DNA from: Clostridiales bacterium UBA2432
Lineage (GTDB): Bacteria > Bacillota > Clostridia > Lachnospirales > Vallitaleaceae
Assembly: GCA_002342805.1 (NCBI GenBank)
Contig: DDQW01000074.1
Location: forward strand, 30,035-94,034
Direction of reading: 5' to 3'
DNA: 64,000 bases
Each line of letters starts with the position of its first letter. Within the stretch, counting starts at the first letter, position 1. Below the pieces are notes generated by a model. It saw only the letters and a list, made by a program, of their open reading frames with translations. It made no database searches and was not told where the DNA came from. Shown piece after piece: positions 46,204 through 53,319 of this stretch. Made by a program: the position numbers and the translations under genes.

Positions 46204-48351
46204 ATGAGTAAAGAAAGAAAAAAAGTCTTAATGGATATTATTTCAAGTAAGGAATACAAACCATTAAAGCTAAAAGGATTCAAAATTTTATTAGGACTGG
46301 AAAATGAAGAGATTGAAGAACTCGAAGCCTTATTAAAAGAGTTAGTGACAGAAGGTAAGCTTATACTTACCAACAAAAAAAAGTATATTCTTAATGAAGA
46401 TACAAACTATCTTGTAGGTACCTTTGTATCTCATCAAAAAGGTTTTGGCTTTGTCGAAGTTGAAGATCGGGAAGATGATATATTTATACCGGCAGACTTT
46501 ACAAAAGATGCCTTCCATGGAGATACAGTGTCGGTTAATATTAAAACAGAAAAATCGGGAGACCGCCGAGAAGAAGGAGAAATCGTTCAAGTATTAAAAC
46601 GCGGTATTGATACGGTCATTGGAACCTTTCAAAAAAGTCAAAACTTTGGATTTGTTGTACCGGATCATAAAAAATTAAATAAAGACATTTTTATTCAAAA
46701 TGGAAAAACTAACGGAGCAGTCAATGGCCACAAGGTCGTTGTAAAGATTTTAAATTGGGGTGGTGGAGGTAAAAACCCAGAAGGGGTTATTATATCTATT
46801 ATAGGACATATCAATGATCCTGAGACAGAAATCAAATCAATTATACTTGCCTATGGTATTCCAGTTGACTTTCCAGAAGAGGTCATGGAAGAAGTCAAGT
46901 TGGTTCCGGACAAAATTACCCAAGACATGATTCGCGAAGAAAGCCATCGAGAAGACCTTCGTGGTGAGATGACCGTAACGATTGATGGAAAAGATGCCAA
47001 AGACTTAGATGATGCCATTACATTGAAAAAAATATCCAATGGCTTTGAACTTGGTGTTCATATAGCCGATGTTACCCATTACGTTGGTGAAGGAACCGCA
47101 CTCGATCAAGAAGCATTATCTCGCGGTACTAGTGTTTATCTCGTTGACCGTGTAATTCCTATGCTACCACATCGTTTGTCTAATGGAATATGCTCTTTAA
47201 ATGCCGGCGAAGACCGCTTTGCTTTAAGTTGTATCATGGAAATTGATATGAAGGGAAAAGTTAGAAAACATCGTGTCGTGGAGTCGATTTTAAATATTAA
47301 TGAACGTATGAATTATGACGATGTTAAGCAAATACTTGTTGATCATGACGAGGAACTCATGAAACGTTATCATGAGCAAATGGATATGTTTAAAACAATG
47401 GAAGACCTTCAGAGTATTTTAAAAGAACGTCGTCGACAGCGGGGATCCATCGAGTTTGATTTCCCAGAAGCAAAGTTTAAGCTTGATGATAAAGGACGAA
47501 TTATTGATATATATGCCTATGAACGTAGCGTAGCAACAAAAGTCATTGAAGAATTCATGCTACTTGCCAATGAAACCATTGCGGAGGAATTTCATTGGCA
47601 AGAAATTCCGTTTTTATATCGTAGTCATGAAGATCCCGATCCTGAAAAAATACGTAATTTGACGGAATTTATTCGAAACTATGGATACAAGCTAAAAGGA
47701 AAAGAACTTGAACCTCACCCAAAAGAAATTCAAAAGCTCTTAGTTGAAATAGAAGGTAGTGAACAAGAGACAATTATCAGTCGTTTGGCATTGCGTTCTA
47801 TGAAGCAAGCAAAATATACCACAACGAGTGATGGACATTTTGGTTTGGCAACAGATTATTATACACACTTTACGTCCCCCATACGTCGCTATCCGGACTT
47901 GCAAATTCATCGTATTATCAAAGATGTCATTAACGGACGATTAAATGATCAGCGTTATGAACACTATGAAGACATTATGGACAAGGTAGCCGCGGATACG
48001 TCAAGGTTAGAACGGCGTGCAGAAGAAGTTGAACGGGAAGTTGCCAAATTCAAAAAAGCTGAGTATATGGAAGATAAAATCGGGCAAATGTATAGAGGTG
48101 TTATCAGTGGCCTAACCAATTGGGGGATTTATGTGGAACTGCCTAATACCATTGAAGGTCTGATTCCAATGAATCGATTAACGGATGATTACTATAACTA
48201 TGATGAAAAACACATGACCCTCATTGGTGAACGTAACGGAAGAATATTCCGTTTAGGTGAAGCAATAACTGTCGAAGTCCTATCTGTTGATAAACGAATG
48301 CGAACTATCGACTTTGGGATTATCTACGAAGATTTCGATGATGAGGAATAG
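46204..48351 (+). CDS. rnr: Ribonuclease R
   Basis: RNase R is a processive 3'-5' exoribonuclease able to digest structured RNA and works with tmRNA on stalled messages. The 715-residue protein has an N-terminal winged helix, two cold-shock-like OB folds (GFGFVEVEDREDDIFIP; FGFVVPDHKKLNKDIFI), and the RNB catalytic domain with DGKDAKDLDDAI carrying the Mg-binding Asp residues. A C-terminal S1 domain follows (MYRGVISGLTNWGIYVELP). It lies upstream of smpB and ssrA, its functional partners. Confidence 0.96.
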   Translation: MSKERKKVLMDIISSKEYKPLKLKGFKILLGLENEEIEELEALLKELVTEGKLILTNKKKYILNEDTNYLVGTFVSHQKGFGFVEVEDREDDIFIPADFTKDAFHGDTVSVNIKTEKSGDRREEGEIVQVLKRGIDTVIGTFQKSQNFGFVVPDHKKLNKDIFIQNGKTNGAVNGHKVVVKILNWGGGGKNPEGVIISIIGHINDPETEIKSIILAYGIPVDFPEEVMEEVKLVPDKITQDMIREESHREDLRGEMTVTIDGKDAKDLDDAITLKKISNGFELGVHIADVTHYVGEGTALDQEALSRGTSVYLVDRVIPMLPHRLSNGICSLNAGEDRFALSCIMEIDMKGKVRKHRVVESILNINERMNYDDVKQILVDHDEELMKRYHEQMDMFKTMEDLQSILKERRRQRGSIEFDFPEAKFKLDDKGRIIDIYAYERSVATKVIEEFMLLANETIAEEFHWQEIPFLYRSHEDPDPEKIRNLTEFIRNYGYKLKGKELEPHPKEIQKLLVEIEGSEQETIISRLALRSMKQAKYTTTSDGHFGLATDYYTHFTSPIRRYPDLQIHRIIKDVINGRLNDQRYEHYEDIMDKVAADTSRLERRAEEVEREVAKFKKAEYMEDKIGQMYRGVISGLTNWGIYVELPNTIEGLIPMNRLTDDYYNYDEKHMTLIGERNGRIFRLGEAITVEVLSVDKRMRTIDFGIIYEDFDDEE

Positions 48352-48392
48352 AAAGAGTAAAATGTAGTAATATAACTGTAATATCAGAACAC

Positions 48393-48443
48393 TTGCATTT
48401 TATTGGGAGTATGATATAATAAAATGCACGTGTACAAACACGT
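48393..48443 (+). promoter_or_regulatory. Promoter and 5' stem-loop of smpB
   Basis: TTGCAT (48393-48398) and TATAAT (48415-48420) have a 16-base spacer. The hairpin ACGTGT-ACAA-ACACGT (48428-48443) starts right after the expected start point. Confidence 0.6.
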
Positions 48444-48468
48444 AAGGATAGATAAGGTGGTGAACGTA

Positions 48469-48942
48469 TTGGCTAAATCAAAAGATGCATATAAGTTAGT
48501 TGCACAAAACAAAAAAGCATATCATGACTATTTTGTTGAGGAAAAATTTGAGGCCGGTATTGTTCTAGCAGGAACTGAAGTGAAATCCATGCGACAAGGA
48601 AAAGCCTCTATAAAAGAGAGTTATGTTCGTATTCGCAACAGTGAAGTTTACATTCAAGGCATGCATATAACACCTTATGAAAAAGGAAATATCTTTAACA
48701 AAGATCCATTACGTGAACGTAAGTTATTGCTTAACCGATATGAGATTAACAAACTTGAAGGTGCTATCGCAACCAAAGGCTATACCTTAATGCCTTTAAA
48801 AGTGTATTTAAAAGGTAGCCTAATGAAAGTTGAAATTGGTCTTTGTAAAGGTAAGAAAATCTATGACAAACGTGAAGATATTGCCAAAAAAGATCAACGA
48901 AGAGCTGCCGAAAAAGACTTTAAAGTAAAAAATCTTTATTAA
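48469..48942 (+). CDS. smpB: SsrA-binding protein SmpB
   Basis: SmpB binds tmRNA and delivers it to stalled ribosomes. The core KKAYHDYFVEEKFEAGIVLAG, the GKASIKESYVRI segment, MHITPYEKGN and the C-terminal basic tail KGKKIYDKREDIAKKDQRR all match. TTG at 48469 gives the usual 157-residue length starting MAKSKDAY and lies after AAGGTGG. Longer in-frame starts would add residues not seen in the family. The tmRNA gene begins 28 bases downstream. Confidence 0.95.
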   Translation: MAKSKDAYKLVAQNKKAYHDYFVEEKFEAGIVLAGTEVKSMRQGKASIKESYVRIRNSEVYIQGMHITPYEKGNIFNKDPLRERKLLLNRYEINKLEGAIATKGYTLMPLKVYLKGSLMKVEIGLCKGKKIYDKREDIAKKDQRRAAEKDFKVKNLY

Positions 48943-48970
48943 ATCTTTTGGGTAAAAAGCTTGCCAGTAC

Positions 48971-49318
48971 GGGGGTGTACTGGTTTCGACGGGGATTTTG
49001 AAGTTAGGGAAGCCATTCGCAGTTCCGGCGTCTGCGTCATCAAGCTGGAAAAATTTTAAACGCTGAAGATAATAATTTAGCATTCGCAGCCTAAGGGCTG
49101 CGCGTCATTTCTAAGTATCTCGCTGCTTAGAGTCTTGGCGCCATTCAGGCGAGGAACTTTTCTAACAAAGCTTTGAGTTAGCAAAAGAAATCATGAAGCT
49201 ACTAAAGCGATAAGCCTGTTGGACGGCGTATCGTAGAGGGAATGTCAAAAGACCAACTATAATGGAAGAAGCCTAATGGATGGGTTTTCGGACAGGGGTT
49301 CGATTCCCCTCACCTCCA
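48971..49318 (+). ncRNA. ssrA: Transfer-messenger RNA (tmRNA)
   Basis: The 5' end GGGGGTG pairs with 3' CACCTCC to form the acceptor stem, and GTACTGGTTTCGACGGGG is the conserved 5' motif. The T-arm reads GGGGTTCGATTCCCC. The tag reading frame runs from GCT at 49062 to TAA at 49092 and encodes AEDNNLAFAA, a typical clostridial degradation tag. The discriminator A is at 49318 and CCA is not encoded. It follows smpB by 28 bases. Confidence 0.97.
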
Positions 49319-49321
49319 GCG

Positions 49322-49363
49322 CATCAAAAAAGTCATACCTTATGGGTATGACTTTTTTTGATG
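49322..49363 (+). terminator. Intrinsic terminator of ssrA
   Basis: CATCAAAAAAGTCATACC and GGTATGACTTTTTTTGATG form a long stem with a TTATG-type loop. The T run lies in the 3' arm. Confidence 0.85.
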
Positions 49364-49392
49364 GAGATAAAAGAATCGGACGTGGCCTGAAA

Positions 49393-49417
49393 GCAAGGGT
49401 GCCAGTGGCACCCTTGC
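49393..49417. repeat. Perfect GC-rich inverted repeat downstream of ssrA
   Basis: GCAAGGGTGCC and GGCACCCTTGC form an 11-bp stem with a three-base loop AGT. It lies between the ssrA terminator and the AbiE promoter. No T run follows and it is more GC-rich than its surroundings. Its role is unknown. Confidence 0.6.
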
Positions 49418-49442
49418 GGTGGGATTTCCCTCATCTGAATTC

Positions 49443-49500
49443 ACTAATTTATACATAAAATGATAAATTAGTTGAACATGGTAGAATATTAGTATATAAT
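49443..49500 (+). promoter_or_regulatory. AbiE promoter with overlapping inverted-repeat operator
   Basis: ACTAATTTAT (49443-49452) and ATAAATTAGT (49463-49472) are a perfect 10-bp inverted repeat 10 bases apart. Its right arm touches a -35 TTGAAC (49472-49477), which is 17 bases from a perfect TATAAT (49495-49500). AbiEi-type antitoxins are known to autoregulate by binding inverted repeats at their promoters, so this is the likely operator. Confidence 0.7.
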
Positions 49501-49523
49501 AAGTATAAGGAAGGTGGCAGAAA

Positions 49524-50141
49524 ATGATTACTGCAAAAAAACTTAAAGAAATGTATAAACCCGGTACCCCAATTTTCATTGAAGATGTTGAAAGTGATTT
49601 TGATTACACTAAAGATACAATTAGAAAATCTATGTCACTTCTTTTTAAAGCAGGAGATATAAGAAGATTTTCTAGAGGTGTATATTATATACCTGAAAAA
49701 ACCATATTTGGAGATTCTAAATTAAACCCGGACAAAGTTATTGTTGTTAAATATTTAGGACAAGGAAAAAGAGCTTCAGGTGTATATGCAGGTATTACAT
49801 TACTAAATAAGTTGCGTTTGACCACTCAAGTACCAAATGTAATAGAGGTTGTCACTAATAATGAAACCAATAGAAAACGAGAAATTACTGTCGGAAAACA
49901 AAGACTGATATTACGTAAAGCAAGAGTTGAAATAAATAGTGAAAATGCGAGATTAATAGAAGTATTAGAAGCAATAAAGACACTTAAAACAATTCAAAAT
50001 GATCAAATTGGCAAAATAACATCATACATTAAAGAAAATAATATTAGGAGAAATGAGTTGGATAAAATATTGGTTTCTTATCCAAAAAACGTATATAAGA
50101 AATTGGTAGAAAGTGGGATTATAGATGAATTTGCATCTTGA
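49524..50141 (+). CDS. AbiEi-like antitoxin (DUF6088 family)
   Basis: AbiEi proteins are the antitoxin-repressors of type IV AbiE toxin-antitoxin systems. The 205-residue protein has an N-terminal winged-helix-like region (SDFDYTKDTIRKSMSLLFKA; GDIRRFSRGVYYIPEKTIFG) followed by a C-terminal domain with ASGVYAGITLLNKLRLTTQ, typical of DUF6088. It overlaps the toxin gene by 17 bases, the usual translational coupling. A strong promoter with an operator precedes it. Confidence 0.85.
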   Translation: MITAKKLKEMYKPGTPIFIEDVESDFDYTKDTIRKSMSLLFKAGDIRRFSRGVYYIPEKTIFGDSKLNPDKVIVVKYLGQGKRASGVYAGITLLNKLRLTTQVPNVIEVVTNNETNRKREITVGKQRLILRKARVEINSENARLIEVLEAIKTLKTIQNDQIGKITSYIKENNIRRNELDKILVSYPKNVYKKLVESGIIDEFAS

Positions 50142-51036
50142 TGACAAAATGTTTGATACTATTATAACTCAAATGCAAAATGAGTTATCAATTCATCGTT
50201 CAATTATTGTTAAAGATTATTTTGTAACTCTGTTTTTAAAAACATTAAAAGATTATTATCCGCAATATATTTTTAAGGGAGGAACTTCTCTTTCTAAATG
50301 TTTTTCTGCCATCAATAGATTCTCTGAAGATATAGATTTATCTTACTATGTTACAGCTCATGAGAATATAACATCTGGAAAAATAAAAAGAGCAAATAAA
50401 GGAATAAAAGAAGCTATCAATCATCTTGGTTTCATTTTTAAAAATGAAGAAGAGTTTAAGTCTGGAAGAAAATTTCAAGTATTTGAAGCTGAATTTGCTT
50501 TTAAAGAAGAGGATAGTGTGGTTAGAGACCATATTATTATTGAAAATTCTATATTAACAATATCTTTTCCTGTAATTGAAAAAGATATTGAATCAATGAT
50601 AGGAAGTTATTTGAAAGATATGGATATGAATAACCTAATTGATGATTATGGACTACATGGGTTTAGTGTGAATGTACAGGATATTTCAAGAACCTTTATT
50701 GATAAAGTATACGCTATTTGTGATTATTATCTTGAAGACAAGGCGTATGAACATTCGAGACATATATACGATCTTCATATGTTATATAATAAAATTGAAA
50801 GTTTAGACGATATTACTGAATTAATCCAAGCTGTACGTGAAGAACGAAAAAATAATATCAAAAGTATTTCAATATTGGAAGAAAAAAACATTAAGAATTT
50901 GCTACAAGAAATTATTGACAAGAATTTTTACAAATTGGATTATGAGAATATAACAAAAAAATTAGTATATGATGATACTTCATATAGTCAAGCAATAGAA
51001 ACATTAAAATTAATAGCAGCGCATGATTGTTATTGA
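50125..51036 (+). CDS. AbiEii-like nucleotidyltransferase toxin
   Basis: AbiEii/MenT-type toxins are nucleotidyltransferases; the mycobacterial homologues modify the acceptor end of tRNA. The 303-residue protein has the signature FKGGTSLSKCFSAINRFSED followed by IDLSYY, which carries the GS(T)x and DxD-type catalytic residues near residues 50-74. A later region (DKVYAICDYYLED, HSRHIYDLHMLY) matches family helices. With the AbiEi gene this forms a full system of phage defence or plasmid/island stabilisation type. Confidence 0.88.
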   Translation: MNLHLDDKMFDTIITQMQNELSIHRSIIVKDYFVTLFLKTLKDYYPQYIFKGGTSLSKCFSAINRFSEDIDLSYYVTAHENITSGKIKRANKGIKEAINHLGFIFKNEEEFKSGRKFQVFEAEFAFKEEDSVVRDHIIIENSILTISFPVIEKDIESMIGSYLKDMDMNNLIDDYGLHGFSVNVQDISRTFIDKVYAICDYYLEDKAYEHSRHIYDLHMLYNKIESLDDITELIQAVREERKNNIKSISILEEKNIKNLLQEIIDKNFYKLDYENITKKLVYDDTSYSQAIETLKLIAAHDCY

Positions 51037-51138
51037 AAGCTCTTTTATATGTGGGTTTTCGGGTTACTCAAGATTATTTACCTATGGCGATTTATTTAAA
51101 ATGAATGAAGGGGATACACGGCAGTTTTAAATGTACAA

Positions 51139-51167
51139 TAAAAAACTGTAGGTTTTAAACCTACAGT
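51139..51167 (-). terminator. Minus-strand terminator of the small exported protein gene
   Basis: Read on the minus strand, ACTGTAGGTTT and AAACCTACAGT form an 11-bp stem with a single middle base, followed by TTTTTT. The plus strand has no T run. Imperfect outer arms (GCAGTTT at 51121, AAACTGC at 51172) extend the structure. Confidence 0.65.
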
Positions 51168-51198
51168 CTATAAACTGCTGTCAAAAGTCTCGCATTTA

Positions 51199-51489
51199 TT
51201 ATACTAGACAGGAGCCATCTTTCTTTTGATCTTTGGTTTGAGTTTTAAGCATATTGGCTACAATTAAATCGGTCAAACAGGAACCATCATGTAATCTGTC
51301 TTTAAGTTGATCTTTTATTTTTATTTGATCATGTAATTGATCTTGAGTACATTCTTCGTTTATAGATTCTATTTGACAAGAACCATCTTGTAATTTATCT
51401 CTATCTCGATTACGGTCAGCTGCGGATACTGTTGTTACAGATAATAACATAATACTTAACATCATAATACTTAATAATCTTTTTTTCAT
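51199..51489 (-). CDS. Small exported protein with three DGSC repeats
   Basis: Not recognised as a named family. ATG at 51489 follows AAAGGAG by 8 bases and gives 96 residues. A signal peptide (MKKRLLSIMMLSIMLLSVTT, cleavage near VSA-AD) leads to a very hydrophilic mature part of about 73 residues. It contains three copies of a charged segment ending in Asp-Gly-Ser-Cys: DRDKLQDGSC, LKDRLHDGSC and TKDQKKDGSC, plus one other Cys in NEECTQD. The last repeat ends the protein (DGSCLV). It lies 145 bases downstream of the RsgI-like gene on the same strand, with a terminator after it. Four Cys suggest disulfides, metal binding or modification; function unknown. Confidence 0.75.
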   Translation of the reverse strand: MKKRLLSIMMLSIMLLSVTTVSAADRNRDRDKLQDGSCQIESINEECTQDQLHDQIKIKDQLKDRLHDGSCLTDLIVANMLKTQTKDQKKDGSCLV

Positions 51490-51564
51490 TTTAGTTACTC
51501 CTTTTTTGAATTTTAACATTTGAAATTAATATTTAGTTACATAATTCATATTTATATAGGCGAA

Positions 51565-51582
51565 ACTATTGACAGCAATAGT
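51565..51582. repeat. Inverted repeat upstream of the DGSC-repeat gene
   Basis: ACTATTG and CAATAGT flank a four-base centre ACAG. It lies in the 145-base gap between the RsgI-like gene and the small exported protein gene and could be an operator or leader hairpin. Confidence 0.4.
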
Positions 51583-51634
51583 ATTCTAAATGTTTGCTTA
51601 GTGTATCCCGATATTGATGTTCAAACTATTATGG

Positions 51635-52648
51635 TTACTTTTTCCCACCATTAACTTTACTGGAACCTGTGTTAGTTTTTGGTCCACCTATGTTATCCTC
51701 AGTACCTTGGGTGCCGGATGAATTTTGCTTATTATTCATAATCGCATCGTTTATAGGTTCTTGGTTTGTATTTGAACTACCAACGTCTTCGATGGTGGCG
51801 TTTCCTTGACCAGAGTCTTCAGAAACAGTGTTTTGAGCCTTAGAATTAGCGTCATTATTGTTGTTTTGTTCTTGGTTGTCATGATCCTCAATATTATTTT
51901 GAATTTCTTTAGTATTCTCATTTTGTTCAGTGTTTATATTTTTTTCTTGTCTTTCAAGCTCTATTTGAATCATGATTTCTTTCATACTCATTGTTCTAAG
52001 TTCTTCAAAGCTTTCGCTGCTATCATCTATATTTGTACGAATTAAATTATATTTTGCTGGAGAAAGATTATAATTTGCTGCTTCACTTCTTAGTTGAACA
52101 TTCATATGTTCACTTTGGATGACTGCAGTTTTTTTCATGCTGTTAAGGGCAGATGTTGCACCGTCTCTTGCTAGTTTATCTATGGTGTTACTTAATTTGA
52201 GTTTTTTCGTTTCAGAAGTAATTAAAATAACAGTGCTTCCATCGGATAAGATGTACCCTTTTTCAATAGCAGAGTTTACTGTTGTATTAATGGCATCATC
52301 AACAGTTTTTCCTTTTAATGAAAGAGAATCGAGTATCGCTGTTCCGTCTTTATTATAGGAAAAAGCTTCAATCACTTTATTAAATACGTTTAGACTTAGT
52401 TCAATACTTGGATTGATATCTACACTAACATAGGCAACAGGACTAGTATAAGCAGCGAAAATTCCCAAAGAAAAAACAAATAGCATTAATATCATACTAG
52501 CAACAGTTAAACTTCTTTTCATTGTAAAAGGTAATCTTCTTTCTTTTATATGAATTTGTCTGCTTTCTATTAAAAGTCGTTCTGTTTTCATTATTAATTT
52601 TGGATCTGCTTTTATTTGGTTCAAGGCTGATTTAAAATGAGTATCCAT
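51635..52648 (-). CDS. RsgI-like transmembrane anti-sigma factor
   Basis: The 337-residue protein has a short cytoplasmic N-terminus (residues 1-43) and one membrane helix (LTVASMILMLFVFSLGIFAA, about 47-66). An RsgI-type extracellular domain follows, opening with AYVSVDINPSIELSLN. RsgI proteins self-cleave at the Asn-Pro bond of this motif, here N79-P80. The C-terminal about 110 residues are an Asn/Gln/Ser-rich linker with no visible carbohydrate-binding module. The N-terminus does not look like the standard RsgI_N domain. ATG at 52648 is 9 bases after GGAGG. It overlaps the ECF sigma gene by 17 bases, so it very likely controls that sigma factor. Confidence 0.82.
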   Translation of the reverse strand: MDTHFKSALNQIKADPKLIMKTERLLIESRQIHIKERRLPFTMKRSLTVASMILMLFVFSLGIFAAYTSPVAYVSVDINPSIELSLNVFNKVIEAFSYNKDGTAILDSLSLKGKTVDDAINTTVNSAIEKGYILSDGSTVILITSETKKLKLSNTIDKLARDGATSALNSMKKTAVIQSEHMNVQLRSEAANYNLSPAKYNLIRTNIDDSSESFEELRTMSMKEIMIQIELERQEKNINTEQNENTKEIQNNIEDHDNQEQNNNNDANSKAQNTVSEDSGQGNATIEDVGSSNTNQEPINDAIMNNKQNSSGTQGTEDNIGGPKTNTGSSKVNGGKK

Positions 52649-53120
52649 TTTCACATTCCTCCAATTTTTCTTTTAATAATTCTTTCGCACGATGTAAATG
52701 TGAGTAGATGGTATTTTCTTTCATCTTTAAAATTTTAGACATTTCCACAACACTATAACCTTCGTAATAAAATAAATAAATTACATCCTTATACTTCTTT
52801 GGTAATAAACGTACGGTTTCAAGTAATTCATAATCCGTTTTTTTCTCTAACGATGGTTGTATGTCATTACGAACTTCTACTTTTTTATACCAATAGCTTT
52901 TAAGTGTATCCTTGCAATGATTAATTGATACCCGAATAATCCATGCTTTTTCATGTTCATCATCTTCTATCGAATTGCTATTAAGGAAAAGCTTTAAAAA
53001 TATTTCTTGAAAGGCATCTTCAGCATCCGATTTATTATGAAGATACATAAAACATATTCTATAAACTGTATCTGCATACTTTGAAAGTATTTCATTTATG
53101 TAGAGATCCCGATCTTCCAT
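52632..53120 (-). CDS. ECF-family RNA polymerase sigma factor
   Basis: The 162-residue protein has sigma region 2 (ICFMYLHNKSDAEDAFQEIF; AWIIRVSINHCKD) and region 4 (LPKKYKDVIYLFYYEGYSVV, EMSKILKMKENTIYSHLHRA). It lacks regions 1 and 3, as ECF sigma factors do. The overlap with the downstream RsgI-like gene marks a sigma/anti-sigma pair. A candidate ECF promoter directly upstream suggests positive autoregulation. Target genes may include the DGSC-repeat gene, which is unproven. Confidence 0.9.
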   Translation of the reverse strand: MEDRDLYINEILSKYADTVYRICFMYLHNKSDAEDAFQEIFLKLFLNSNSIEDDEHEKAWIIRVSINHCKDTLKSYWYKKVEVRNDIQPSLEKKTDYELLETVRLLPKKYKDVIYLFYYEGYSVVEMSKILKMKENTIYSHLHRAKELLKEKLEECENGYSF

Positions 53121-53147
53121 TGGCTTTTCCTTCCCTTCTACTTATAA

Positions 53148-53174
53148 CACGATTGAGATTATAAAATCCTTGCA
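53148..53174 (-). promoter_or_regulatory. Candidate ECF-type promoter of the sigma/RsgI operon
   Basis: On the minus strand, TGCAAG and CGTG are separated by 17 bases, the layout of ECF promoters (AAC-like -35, CGT-like -10). A TATAAT is also present between them, so a housekeeping promoter cannot be excluded. Confidence 0.4.
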
Positions 53175-53319
53175 TTTTTCAAAAATAAAATAAAATAAAT
53201 TCATATTTATATTGTAACACTAATAAAAATGAATAAATCAATGATTTTAAAAGATTCTACAAAAGTGGTACAATGGAATAAGATACTTATTTTTGGATTA
53301 AGTAATGGGAGGTTTTATC

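Noticed and set aside
49276..49458. A 60-codon frame starting inside the tmRNA 3' end
   Set aside because: It overlaps the structured ssrA T-arm and the terminator, so it cannot be a real gene.
51111..51609. GGGATACAC (51111) and GTGTATCCC (51601) as terminal inverted repeats of a mini-element around the DGSC gene
   Set aside because: Only nine bases match, flanks do not agree, no target duplication is seen, and a terminator and sigma operon explain the region better.
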